A program made the position numbers and the translations under genes. A stretch of DNA of 64,000 nucleotides from Symsagittifera roscoffensis (Eukaryota > Xenacoelomorpha > Acoela > Convolutidae). Location: positions 6,046,539-6,110,538 of the forward strand of contig NC_087070.1 of NCBI RefSeq assembly GCF_963678635.1. Direction: 5' to 3'. The notes under the pieces are model-generated. The model was not told the DNA's origin. It saw only the letters and a program-made list of their open reading frames with translations, and did not search any database. Shown here piece after piece: positions 38,341 through 48,250 of this stretch (within the stretch, counting starts at the first letter, position 1; each line of letters begins with the position of its first letter).

Positions 38341-40672
38341 CTTGCTGCACCAAGTTGGATCGAACTAGCAGATCCAACGGAACGGGCTCGCCTCTGGCTA
38401 AAAGCTTTATCTCCGCGGCCGTCTCAGGAAGGTCAGGGTGTCCGGGTATAGGATGCCCTGACTTGTCTAACCACCTAGTAAGTGGCAGTTTGTCGTAGGT
38501 TTCTTTGTCCAGAAAGGAAAGCCCGTCTTTGATCTCTGATTGGTTAGCCTGTTTATCCTCGAGGCGCTCATAAAATTCTGTCTTTTTACTGAGGCTATCT
38601 GCGTTCTGATGCTTGTCACGGGTACGGTGCTCTATGATCATGTGGTATCCATCCAGGCGCACGATCCAACGACCAATATAACTTTGGTCCATCGAATAGG
38701 TTTTCAGCCAGGCAAGGGCACGATTATCCACACGTATCTTGAAGGGAGCACTCCCCAAGTAGGCCCTGTATTTTTCCACGAAAGTGATCACCGCAAACAT
38801 CTCCGCTTTTGGTGCGCCGTACTTCATTTCAGTATCACTCAGGACTTTACTCCCGTAGGCTATCGGACGAAGAACCGTTCTCCCGTTCCACTCCTGCTCC
38901 TGGTGAAGTATGCCCGATATCGCAACTACTGATGCATCCGTGTCCAGCACGAACATCCCCTTCTCTGTCGGCATGCCGAGAACCGGTGCCTCGCAAAGTT
39001 CAAGTTTGATGTTTTCAAATGAAACTTGCGCCTCATCAGTCCAGGTGAACTTTTTGCCCTTGTTTCTCATCAACCTCTGCATGGGGTATATTTTGTCAGC
39101 ATACCCCTTGATGAACTCTCGATAATAATTAGCGAATCCCAAAAAACTCATCAGCTGTGTATCTGTCTTAGGTGCCTTCCAGGTCAGCACCGCTTCAACC
39201 GCTTCGGGATCTGGTCTCACTCCATGTTTGTCAACCAGGCGGCCCAGATACTTTATGGAATCCCTGAGGAATTCACACTTAGAGGGTTTACATTTCAGAC
39301 CCGCCTGCTTCATGCAAGAAAACACCTCCTCCAACCTATCTATGTGGTCTTCTAAGGTTGGTGTTGCAATCACGACATCATCGACATAACACATGATGAG
39401 ATTCCCGTATTTCTTAGTGACGCTCGTGAGTGCCTGGGCCATCAGTCGCTGGAATGTGGCCGTCGCGTTGCACAATCCGAATGGCATCCTCTTCCACCGG
39501 AACAATCCCAGCTCACACGCGAAGCCTGTTTTCTCTCGATCTTGCTTTCTGAGTGGCACTTGCCAGAACGCAGAGCCCAAATCTAACGTCGTGAAGAACT
39601 TCGCGTCTCCCAGCTTGGATAGGCTCTCATCGATGCGGGGAATCAGGTATGCGTCCTTTATAGTTACTGCGTTCAGATAACGGAAATCACAACAAAATCT
39701 GAGTTGTCCCCCTTTCTTTTTCGCCATGACCACGCCACAAGCCCATGGGGACTTCGACGGCTCGATCATGTCGTACTCCATTAACATCTCGATCTCCTTC
39801 CTACACGCTTCTGACTTGTTTGGGGTCATTCTTCTCGCCCCCCCCCCCCTATGAGGTACCGCGCCCTCTTCTATCTCAATCTCGTGTTCTACAAAATTAC
39901 AACAACCTATGTCGGCCTTATGCTTCGAAAAAACGTCTGCGTTCCGATTTAGCACCGCTCTGAGGGAATCTAGTTCCTTGTCTGATATTTTACCCTTCAG
40001 ATGTTCTATCTCAGGTAAGACAGGTTTATTCGCTGCTAACTCTGCTTCCGTCGGCCTCTCAGGAAAGTTGGAACAACTAGACAGCCCATCATCTGTTTCC
40101 GACTTCATTGAAAACAATTTCCTAGAAGATTTCAATTCATTCACTCTCCTCATTATACATTCTTGGTTCGCATGCAATGGACATTTAGTTACATCAAACT
40201 TTTTCAAGTTCTCCACATTCTGAAAGTCTGTGTTCAGAGGCAAAGCGTAGCCAAGTTTCTTTCCCCTCTGTATTGTCACTGTTGTTGCTTCTGTGTTCAA
40301 TAACACACTCACACATAGTCCGCTCTGAGTGAGTGAGAAGCTTCTTCCTAAAATATCCGAGCTTTTACTGTTTGGATTTGGTACCAGAAACACATGTCTG
40401 TCATTGCTGAGTTCATTCAAGTTCCTCATCCTAAACGTCGCTACTACGGCTTGGTTTGGTTTTAATCTAACTTTTTGATCCAGAAAAATCGGCATCTTGG
40501 CCTGGTTAATTAAGATCTTATTAAGGGGTCTCTTTTCATACTTTCTCTCAGGATCCTTGATCCTAATCAACCCGTCATTGAGATCGATCGTGACGTCAAA
40601 GTTGCGAACGAAATCCCTTCCTAAGATGAACTGATCGGATTCGTCCGAATTCTCCACTACTAGGAAGCTCAT
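38330..40672 (-). CDS. pol: Element 2 pol: protease end, reverse transcriptase, RNase H
   Basis: 780 codons from an ATG. Residues 1-45 are the C-terminal part of the protease (FLVVEN, ILGRDFVRNF). RT spans about 285-480: FCCDFRYLN, FTTLDLGSAFW (Asp364), MPFGLCNATATFQRLM, and CYVDDVV (Asp431, Asp432). RNase H is about 570-700 with TDAS (Asp579), Glu624, Asp649 and Asp692 in NADSLSKK. It ends in a TGA at 38330, where the element 1 protein continues, so the end is a frameshift. All RT and RNase H catalytic residues are present. The family is Ty3/Gypsy. Confidence 0.95.
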   Translation of the reverse strand: MSFLVVENSDESDQFILGRDFVRNFDVTIDLNDGLIRIKDPERKYEKRPLNKILINQAKMPIFLDQKVRLKPNQAVVATFRMRNLNELSNDRHVFLVPNPNSKSSDILGRSFSLTQSGLCVSVLLNTEATTVTIQRGKKLGYALPLNTDFQNVENLKKFDVTKCPLHANQECIMRRVNELKSSRKLFSMKSETDDGLSSCSNFPERPTEAELAANKPVLPEIEHLKGKISDKELDSLRAVLNRNADVFSKHKADIGCCNFVEHEIEIEEGAVPHRGGGARRMTPNKSEACRKEIEMLMEYDMIEPSKSPWACGVVMAKKKGGQLRFCCDFRYLNAVTIKDAYLIPRIDESLSKLGDAKFFTTLDLGSAFWQVPLRKQDREKTGFACELGLFRWKRMPFGLCNATATFQRLMAQALTSVTKKYGNLIMCYVDDVVIATPTLEDHIDRLEEVFSCMKQAGLKCKPSKCEFLRDSIKYLGRLVDKHGVRPDPEAVEAVLTWKAPKTDTQLMSFLGFANYYREFIKGYADKIYPMQRLMRNKGKKFTWTDEAQVSFENIKLELCEAPVLGMPTEKGMFVLDTDASVVAISGILHQEQEWNGRTVLRPIAYGSKVLSDTEMKYGAPKAEMFAVITFVEKYRAYLGSAPFKIRVDNRALAWLKTYSMDQSYIGRWIVRLDGYHMIIEHRTRDKHQNADSLSKKTEFYERLEDKQANQSEIKDGLSFLDKETYDKLPLTRWLDKSGHPIPGHPDLPETAAEIKLLARGEPVPLDLLVRSNLVQQELY

Positions 40673-42482
40673 CCAAAGATGTCTTCCTCCGAGAAATGAT
40701 CGGGGTTCGTCCAGTCACATAGATCGCTCCCTGATTGGCCGCTGCCAACCTGATGTTTGTCGGTATGAGATCCGACCTCTCGAAACCCATGTCGGTCCAA
40801 GTTTTGACTGGCATGACACTAACCACTGCTCCCGTGTCTAGCAGTCCCTTTACTGAAAGTTGTCTGCCTTGCACGTCCAGAATGTGTGCGGCCAGATCGG
40901 CCTCGCAACCTATATGCACCCCATCTTGTTCGAGCATCGCGTTGTGTCCGATCCGTCTAACCTTCAGCTCCTCTTGACAAATGTATATCCGGCCAATCTG
41001 ATCGTTCGCATCAGTTATGTGAGCTTTCGTGTAGATATTGATGCCATCCACATTCATTAGGATCGGGTAAGGGCCATGGACATCGATATAATGTCCGTCC
41101 ACGTTCATCAGCCTCGGACCTCCCGTTGTGAGCAGCGCTCGCACTGCCCTGGAGTCCAGTTTGGGATCTTTCTCCTTCAGGTAGTCGGCATAGATGTCCA
41201 GGTGGACTAGTGTAATCTCGGATGGTTCACTCAAGTTCTTGACCACCTGGTGCCCTGCGACTGAGATGATGGACATTATTTTGGTCCTCTCCTTCGTCAT
41301 GCCGAAAGTCTTACCAGATATAACGTTCAGTTTTAGTCCCTGTTTCCTGGGTTCCTCTTTGTCTTCTACTTTTGTCGTTTTACCCAGAACATTAAAACTT
41401 TCCCGAAGATCTGTGCTCTCCAGCTCCGACCTTACCCATTGCTCCACTTCTTTCGTGGCTAGGTCCTGTTTGACATTCTGCAGCGCTGTCCTTGCCGCCA
41501 GGCCGTAATCCACCTTGAGTGGGCAAGACGACTCTGCTTCGAGGTTCGAGGCTACCACCTCGTCAGGCCATGTCTTAACCTTTTTGGTCGTGAAGGTGCT
41601 CGGTGTCGTCTCCTTTCTCCGAGATTCAAACTCGTTCATCAGACGTGCTCGACTGGCCTTGACACCCGAAAGCGCCTCTTCGTAGCGGGGATGTTTCGCG
41701 TCCGCTACTGCATCCCAAAATTGAGTACAATCCGACTTGAAGTGTCCCTCCAAATTACAGAAGAAACACCTCGGACCATATTTCATGATGAGCCCTCTGA
41801 CGTACTCTTCATGATCCTCGTCGGTCGCGTCGGCGTCCTCGAGAAAGTAGCCTATGGCCTTCATGTTCTGTTTGTATGCAGAACACGCGGAAACGTGATG
41901 GTCCATCGAACCACAATTCGCACACGACCTCCTCTTATCCAAGTCATCGCGAGGTTTGTACCAACTGGAATTCGCACCAAAGTTTGTCCCGCTATAGTTA
42001 CCATAATTGCTGTAACGGTTTTGCGCCCTCGGTTTTATGAGTAAATACTCGCGTAACTTCATACGCAAGTCGTCGGGCGTGGGTACCTGGTCAAGCGAAA
42101 GGGTGAAGTGAGTGGCCAACATCGTCTTCAACTCCTCACTCCTTACTCCGTCCATGAACTTCGAAGCAATCGCCAAGTTTCGCTCGGATATTTTCTCATC
42201 TGGGTTGCTTCTCCTCCTAAGCAATTCAAGGTCGTCCAAGAATTTATCTATGGATTCGTCATCTCTTTGACGCCTCTTTTCGAACTTCGCCATAGCCTGG
42301 TGCCCTTGTACTCCAGAGCCGAAACGGTTCAGCAGGATGTCGAATATCTTGCGAGCGCTGTCTCTCTCATTGGCTCTTTTCGCCATTACACAACTTAATG
42401 CAGTACCCTCCAGATTGCTCGTCAGCGCGCTGCACTCTTGTTTCTTGGAGAGATTCTCTTCCTCAAAATGTAACTTCATCAC
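40596..42482 (-). CDS. gag-pro: Element 2 gag core, zinc knuckles and protease
   Basis: 628 codons. Residues 20-150 are the retrotransposon gag core (EGTALSCVMA, FDILLNRFGSG, FLDDLELLRRRSNPDEK). Two CCHC knuckles are Cys187-Cys190-His195-Cys200 and Cys239-Cys242-His247-Cys252. After a 290-residue spacer, the protease active site DTGA is at Asp549, followed by IRLAAANQGAIYVTGRTPI. The last 20 codons overlap pol (starting at 40672) in a different frame, so the protease is split between the two frames. The upstream part of gag (42485-43750) is also in another frame, joined by a one-base change near 42530. Confidence 0.9.
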   Translation of the reverse strand: MMKLHFEEENLSKKQECSALTSNLEGTALSCVMAKRANERDSARKIFDILLNRFGSGVQGHQAMAKFEKRRQRDDESIDKFLDDLELLRRRSNPDEKISERNLAIASKFMDGVRSEELKTMLATHFTLSLDQVPTPDDLRMKLREYLLIKPRAQNRYSNYGNYSGTNFGANSSWYKPRDDLDKRRSCANCGSMDHHVSACSAYKQNMKAIGYFLEDADATDEDHEEYVRGLIMKYGPRCFFCNLEGHFKSDCTQFWDAVADAKHPRYEEALSGVKASRARLMNEFESRRKETTPSTFTTKKVKTWPDEVVASNLEAESSCPLKVDYGLAARTALQNVKQDLATKEVEQWVRSELESTDLRESFNVLGKTTKVEDKEEPRKQGLKLNVISGKTFGMTKERTKIMSIISVAGHQVVKNLSEPSEITLVHLDIYADYLKEKDPKLDSRAVRALLTTGGPRLMNVDGHYIDVHGPYPILMNVDGINIYTKAHITDANDQIGRIYICQEELKVRRIGHNAMLEQDGVHIGCEADLAAHILDVQGRQLSVKGLLDTGAVVSVMPVKTWTDMGFERSDLIPTNIRLAAANQGAIYVTGRTPIISRRKTSLDELPSSGEFGRIRSVHLRKGFRSQL

Positions 42483-42484
42483 CT

Positions 42485-43750
42485 CTATCCAAGTATCAAT
42501 GCAGCCGTCTGACTCGTCTTTATATGACTTCGGCTTTTCAGTGTCCTTCTTGACCTCTCTCCCCTCTCGGTTGACTTCGAGAGCTTGGTGATGAATGTTT
42601 CGAGAGATCTGTTCAGAGGCTCAAACATCGAGGCATACATCGTTGTGTCCTGTGAGACTGTAGTCAGATCTGGTACTGAACTGACTTGTGGCACAGTTGG
42701 CAACCTTGTCTCCGGGGTGGCATCTGCCTCCGGCGGGACTGTATTCGTCCAGCCAGGCCTCGACGGGGCTGCCCTTGGCCGCTCCTTGTTTCTGGGTTCG
42801 TAGTTCGTTCTCGAGCCTTGATGGGCTCTGGCATTGCTGCCCGTACCATCTCCATCATTTGCATGGCGTGAGCGCTCCCTTGGGTTGGAACGCTCCTGCC
42901 AATTGCTCCCATTCAGGATCGCGTCAAGCTTCCGCATCATTAAGTCAGATTTTGCATCTAATCTTTTCTCCAGGCTAGTCATCGTGTGGGCGTACGTACT
43001 ATCATGATCGTTCAACAATCGTTCGATCTCCCTGGTCATCCTAGCCTCTCTTTCGTATGACTCCTTGTTTGCCTGTGCCAGGCTCTCCGCCAGGCATTGA
43101 TCGGTGTTGCGAATCAACTGAGCCTGATCAACCCTCGCCTGCGACTTCACATGCGTTAGTTCGTCTCTCAGGTTTTCTTGACCTTTGTGAGCTCTCTCAT
43201 CAACCTGATCTATTCTTTTAGTCATGTCCCGCCTCAGTTCATCTAGACCATTCATTACGCCAGCGAACATGTCATTTATGTCGCCAGTGGCCCCAAATGA
43301 CGGGGTTAGTCCCAGAGAAGATGAGGTCAACTGCGGCTGCAGCCTGGTGCTTGATGACGCACCGCCTTTTTGCTTGCTCATCGACGTCATTAATCTGTCG
43401 AAGGTTGATGACGCTCCCATCGTTATCCCATCTGACATGGGCCTGGTCGGCGAGGTTGACGACGCCTTCCTGCTCATATCGTTCCTTGGGCACGGTGTGA
43501 AGTTCACATCCGGATGGGCTATCTCCGGGTAGTCATCACTGGAAGTCAAACCTACAGTTGGTAGTGACGCCATGCGTTCGTCGTACAAAGACTTCCAACT
43601 CTTCTTGGCCTTCGAACCCGTTTGTTCTTCACTCGGGCTTATACTCGACATCATCGCGTTGTTGCTCTGCTTGGCCAGAGATGAGTGGGTACTAGCCGAA
43701 TGTGAGTATTCTCCCCTCCACCTGTGACTTTTAGTCTCCGATTTGGACAT
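42485..43750 (-). CDS. gag: Element 2 gag N-terminal region with coiled coil
   Basis: 421 codons from an ATG at 43750. Residues 1-160 are Ser/Thr-rich and disordered. Residues 165-280 form a long coiled coil (LDELRRDMTKRIDQVDE through MMRKLDAILN). The C-terminal part (MFEPLNRSLETFITKLSKS) aligns with the segment before the gag core in element 1 (EMMNRTLEAFATRN), then the frame is lost. The ATG lies exactly at the edge of a 117-bp duplication (43750-43866) copied from within the same gene (42648-42764). Confidence 0.8.
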   Translation of the reverse strand: MSKSETKSHRWRGEYSHSASTHSSLAKQSNNAMMSSISPSEEQTGSKAKKSWKSLYDERMASLPTVGLTSSDDYPEIAHPDVNFTPCPRNDMSRKASSTSPTRPMSDGITMGASSTFDRLMTSMSKQKGGASSSTRLQPQLTSSSLGLTPSFGATGDINDMFAGVMNGLDELRRDMTKRIDQVDERAHKGQENLRDELTHVKSQARVDQAQLIRNTDQCLAESLAQANKESYEREARMTREIERLLNDHDSTYAHTMTSLEKRLDAKSDLMMRKLDAILNGSNWQERSNPRERSRHANDGDGTGSNARAHQGSRTNYEPRNKERPRAAPSRPGWTNTVPPEADATPETRLPTVPQVSSVPDLTTVSQDTTMYASMFEPLNRSLETFITKLSKSTERGERSRRTLKSRSHIKTSQTAALILG

Positions 43751-43866
43751 CCTGTGAGACTGTAGTCAGATCTGGTACTGAACTGACTTGTGGCACAGTT
43801 GGCAACCTTGTCTCCGGGGTGGCATCTGCCTCCGGCGGGACTGTATTCGTCCAGCCAGGCCTCGAC

Positions 43867-44224
43867 TTCTCTCCTCTGTCCTCTCGACTTCCTCCCAATC
43901 GAGGTCCTCGCTCGGCTCAAAGTCGGGTCGAATGAGCGTTTGTTCTCCCTCGTCAAAGGGGTCCACAAGCGTTTCGCTTGCGGTTCCGGCTTCGGCGCTC
44001 CGCCTTTGATCGCCATCGAGGTTTTTCTCGCTCCTCAATCTCATTCCGCTCACTGAAAGATCAGGTTGACCTTTAGTCGATTCGTTTTCAGCAAACACGT
44101 CGGAAGCGCTGCTAAACGAGGACTGGCTACGCCAAGTTTTAAATTTTTGCGTGCTGCCCTTGCTCAGCCTGGGAATCTTAGTAGTCGATCCTAACGAGTC
44201 CCTGCGCTGCATACTTTGTGACAC
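43867..44224 (-). CDS. Element 2 gag extreme N-terminal piece
   Basis: About 119 codons from an ATG at 44224, then running into the 117-bp duplicated block. It is Ser- and acid-rich with a basic patch (RRSAEAG). No known domain is recognised. It probably was the start of gag before the duplication displaced it, since the leader begins directly to its right. Confidence 0.45.
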
Positions 44225-47200
44225 AATAAAACAATATTTGTAAGTCGAAAAGTCAGTATCAATCTCTTAGGTTTCTCAATGACAATCTTGGTGACTCAGC
44301 TAGAGTTACACACACACACAGGGCCTGCTCAGTATTGATATAATGCTAACTCAACCCTGTCGTATAGTATAACAGTATCACAAGATTTTCACAAGATATA
44401 ATCAACACACAAAACACAATAGATAATCAGGTAAGAATATCCTACAGGTGACAGCGACCTTTTGTCAGTATCAATTTACCGCCACACAATTTATCAAGTC
44501 ACTGCTTTGTTAAAATTAAACAATCTTTGATAAAAAGCAGTGATGATTCAGAAACAGATCAATAAAACTTAGTCTTAAAGAAAAAGACTTCCCCCAATCG
44601 GATCGATCCGAAAGAACAAAGCCCAGGACACAGTCTTCTCAAGCGGGTGTGTATTTGCCTAATACACCCACCGAGGTCTTCTGTTAGGTGCCCCGCGATT
44701 GCCCGAGCTGTCCTATCAAGTGGCTCAAGGCAATCTCTGATCGAAAACTTCTAAAGTCTATGTAAAAGCTCCCCCACACCCGGAACGCTCCAAGTGCACG
44801 AGAGCAGGGAACAACTTTTATTCTCAAGTGAGTGTGTATTTGCTTAATACACTCACCGAGGTCTTCTTTTATTTGTTCCCGGATTGCCCGAACTTTCCTA
44901 TTAATTAGCTCAAGGCAACCGCACAACCAAAATCACAATCAAAAAAAATTTTTTGTTCGGGTACTTCTGATACACCCGATCTAGAATCCAAAATTGATCA
45001 CGAATTTCCGGGTCAAAATGGGCTCTTATGATCCTAATAAGCGCCTAATATCCTAATATGATTACGATTAAATGGATATTTTCCGTTTCCCAAATCGCCA
45101 CGGAAGATTTCCTCAAGTTTCTAACAAGGAAGGTTGTTTAGAAGGTTTAAGACACTCCGAAGGGTTACTTCGGAGGGTTGTTAAGTTACTTAGCCTACTT
45201 CGGAGGGTACCTTAATCACCCAAGTCACTTCGGAGGGTCCCCCTAAATTTACTAAGGAGGGTCAATAAGATGCTTAATATGCTCCGGAGGGTTACTTCGG
45301 AGGGTACCTCCAAAATTTTCAAATTTCTGAGCCTCACTCAGAAGGGCCTTCAATTAACTTCAGGAAGCGTCAAAACAAGCTTAATTCTCTATGGGAGGGC
45401 TGTCTCAACTTCTTTGGATAACCTCGTGGAAATTTTCCACTAAGGAGGGTTGCTAAGGACCTTAGCTGACTCCAGAGGGTTACCTCAGAGGGTTCCCCAA
45501 AAATCAAGAAAAAAGGTTATGTTACCGCAATAAAGTCTCCAAAAGCGGTCTACCTGACTTAAAACTAGGTTGGTTGACACGGTCAACCTTCCCAGTTGGA
45601 TAAAAAGGTGTTTTGATAAAATTTTCCGCCGCTCGGAGGGTTACCTGTAATTTGGACCCTCCGAAACAACAAATTCTAAAAATTTTTCTTTTCCGAGATT
45701 ATCAACCCAAAAACGGTTGCGGTCCGGAAAAGTGGTCCAAAACGTCGACTTATGGTACCAAAATTACCCCGATCGGATGACTAGTCTTTGAGAAATTGCC
45801 AAAAACGTGTTTGTCCAAATGGCCTTTTTTTACCACCTATATAGGTTCTGAGAAACTTTTTCCGCAATTCCTATCGAAAGTGCCTAAAAATAATTGAAAC
45901 GAGCATAGTAGCCCTGTACGGCACTGGAACAGTGCAAAAAACCGGATCAAAATTGGTTTGGAGACAAAAATTTGGCCAATAACTATCAAATTCGGACCCT
46001 CCGGTTCCTTCCTTTTCCAATCCTTAAGTCGTTAGCTCTATCCAAGGAGCCAATCGGGGAGTTACTCAAGAATTTCTCTAATAACCGAGCACGTTATGCT
46101 ACCACGCTCCTAACGCAAAAAATTTTATTGCTCTAACTCTAAAAACTTAAAAACTCGATCCCCAAAACACATTGACAAAATTCAGAAAATTATCGAAATT
46201 TTGACCGAAAAGATTTGGTTTTTTCCAACTTCTAATGAGTCTTTTCTCACGCGGTTTCTTTAGTTAGGGGGATCGAACTACGTAGCTACTCCCTATATAA
46301 AAGCTTTTTGTTGTTCGGAAAAGCTCGGATATCCAAAAATTTGGGGGTCTACAGTTTGATCGAAAATCGATGATTTTCGACAAAATTGGGTGTTTTTTGG
46401 GTCTAATTGAGGAGATAAGTAATATGTAATAAGGATAATAACCTATTAGTAGTCGTTAATGAATAGTACTATACCCTCCTTTGCACCAAAATACCCGAAT
46501 TAAGACCCTTAACTCGGAAATTTGTAATCGATGGAGGGTACAATCGGACCGCGCCAATCGTGCCCCCCACCACTTAAGTTTTAATGAAATAGTACCCGAA
46601 CGATACTAAAATTGCTTCAACGATACCCAACAGTCGTTGCGGATGTTGTCCCTGATGTCCCTGTTGAGTATGGAACACGTTGATCAGCTTGCCGCTCTAC
46701 GCTCCGGTCACCGGCAAAATCACCATTAACGTGCTTAAACACTCAAATTACACTCGAGGGAGGGTATCCAACCCTTCACCAAAACACACAATCTTTCTAT
46801 CAGAAACGATATAAATCAATCTGAAACAACAACAAATAGGAAGGTCAGATCACATCTCGTCCGGAAATAACATATAAACTGTCACTTTATGTTTTTTACT
46901 GTTTTTGGTCTTTTTTGGATTTTTTACTGTTTTTTGTACTTTTTTGTTTTCAAATAAATTTATTTTTGGCTTTTTCTTGGTTATACACTATTTTTGTTTG
47001 GTTTTACGCTTTCTCTTTAATTGTTTTTGGTCCTGGGACCTCAGGACAAGCGGGCTTTAGATTTCCCACCTAACCCTCTGGCCCCCGGAATTTTCGGTGT
47101 TAACTAAGTTAAAAAGCTAAATAGTACTGGACGGAGGGTACGCACCTTCCCCCCAGTACAACGAAGGTCATTAAGGCCTCTACCTCGGGCTTACGACCGG

Positions 47201-47258
47201 AGCGGAGGGTTCGTCGCTGAAACGCTTGCTGATCATGATGGTCTTATGCTTTTGACAG
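44225..47258 (-). other. Element 2 leader
   Basis: About 3 kb between the primer-binding-like site and gag, with no credible coding sequence. It contains a short CA microsatellite (44311-44322), a duplicated hairpin block (44636-44920), and a field of GGAGGGT motifs (45140-45490, and scattered copies to 47215). The remainder shows no recognised feature. Confidence 0.6.
44636..44920. repeat. Duplicated hairpin block in element 2 leader
   Basis: Two copies of about 95 bp, 185 bp apart. Each has an inverted repeat: GGGTGTGTATT / AATACACCC (44645-44669) and GAGTGTGTATT / AATACACTC (44830-44854). The same stem position is G-C in one and A-T in the other, a compensated change. Shared downstream blocks are accgaggtcttct and gattgcccga. 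Confidence 0.75.
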
Positions 47259-47276
47259 GCCCACACAGGAGCGCCA
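47259..47276 (-). other. Primer-binding-like site of element 2
   Basis: The minus strand reads TGGCGCTCCTGTGTGGGC, beginning 14 bases after the 5' LTR. The corresponding TGGCGCTCCTG is kept in element 1. A CCA-complementary start and conservation support a primer site. The tRNA is not identified. Confidence 0.5.
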
Positions 47277-47290
47277 TAAAAACGTCTATG

Positions 47291-48172
47291 TAACATTCGC
47301 CCAAATACTACACAGCGACGGAGCGTAGAAAAAGTACCTATTAACGACTGGCAGGCGTCAGTTACCTTAATCCTACTCGTTTTTCACCGTCTCGACCTTG
47401 CCAGTTGATTTTCTGGTCTGTTTAGGGCTAAGTAAAAAGTTACTATTTTTAGGCCATCAGTCAAACGACTTTTGATCAGCTTTCGTTTAAATGCGAACAC
47501 AACCACATAGCTGAGTCTCGGATCCTCAGACTACGTGATTGTCATTAAAAACACGGCTCGAACAACCTATTTTAACATGTTTTTGTGTGACAGTTCTATA
47601 TTAAATCCATTGGAGATGGATTGACCCTTTCCTCATTCTAGCTGCTCATATTCTAAAATATCAAACTATACCGGTGTCAATTTAAAGTTTCACGACATCC
47701 AAGTAGCTATACAGTCAGTTTTATACAGTCCCTTCACATAAAACAGTCTCTGGGGGACCAAGCCTCCGCTCCCGTAATATTCCTGCGATAACGCTCTTAT
47801 CTCTTCTAATTTGCGTCCCGGGAGGGTTCCGTGGAATATTCCTCCCCCACCGAAGCTTCCTTCTCCACTAATATCCGCTGATAAGGGTCTTATCGTGCGT
47901 TGCTGCCACGATGAGAGGCTTCGTATTCTCCGTCTCTTGCACGACTGTTTTTCACAATATTTGTCGTTGTTCTTATTTTTTCAGCTTTCTTGGTCAAAAT
48001 GGCCGTTTTTCGTATTTCTGAGAAATATCAACTTGAAAATCGAAATTTTGAAAATAGAATATTTCAGAATACTTCGACCCTCCTTTCAAACACTTTTTTG
48101 CTGTTAAGGCCTTTTCTCTCTGATTCGTGCTTCGTCGGAAGGTTGCGCTGTGCCATCTGGCAGAATGGCACA
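47291..48172 (-). repeat. Element 2 5' LTR
   Basis: 882 bp, the near-identical partner of 24480-25361. The + strand starts TAACATTCGCCC and ends AATGGCACA. The right target duplication atttg is at 48173-48177. The outer end lies 224 bp upstream of the PDCD4 ATG. The element is transcribed away from PDCD4. Confidence 0.95.
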
Positions 48173-48177
48173 ATTTG

Positions 48178-48250
48178 TCCAGATTGTTCTTGAAAGCGTT
48201 CAAGGTTACGACATGTTTTTATGACACGTTTCCGAAAAATAAAAAAAATG
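48178..48250 (-). mobile_element. LINE family B, right part of copy split by element 2
   Basis: The minus strand reads HVVTLNAFKNNLD and then enters the target duplication. Together with YWKKSGIDKFETN at 24440-24479 this gives a typical C-terminal tail of CR1/L2/Jockey-like LINE polymerases. Only about 20 codons remain. Confidence 0.65.

Larger units (their letters stand above)
24480..48172 (-). mobile_element. Giant Ty3/Gypsy LTR retrotransposon, element 2 (young copy)
   Basis: The element is 23,693 bp with two 882-bp LTRs and a perfect ATTTG duplication on both sides (24475-24479 and 48173-48177). Read on the minus strand, it carries a 3-kb leader, gag, protease, RT, RNase H, linker, integrase and macro domain, then a second coding block with coiled coil, two SGNH-like domains and an unknown region. 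Typical Ty3/Gypsy elements are 5-10 kb, so the size is exceptional. Lesions include in-frame stops (about 37446, 36172 and 29262), several one-base frame changes, a 24-base integrase deletion and a 28-base duplication. Some one-base indels could be assembly errors. It is adjacent to PDCD4. Confidence 0.95.
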
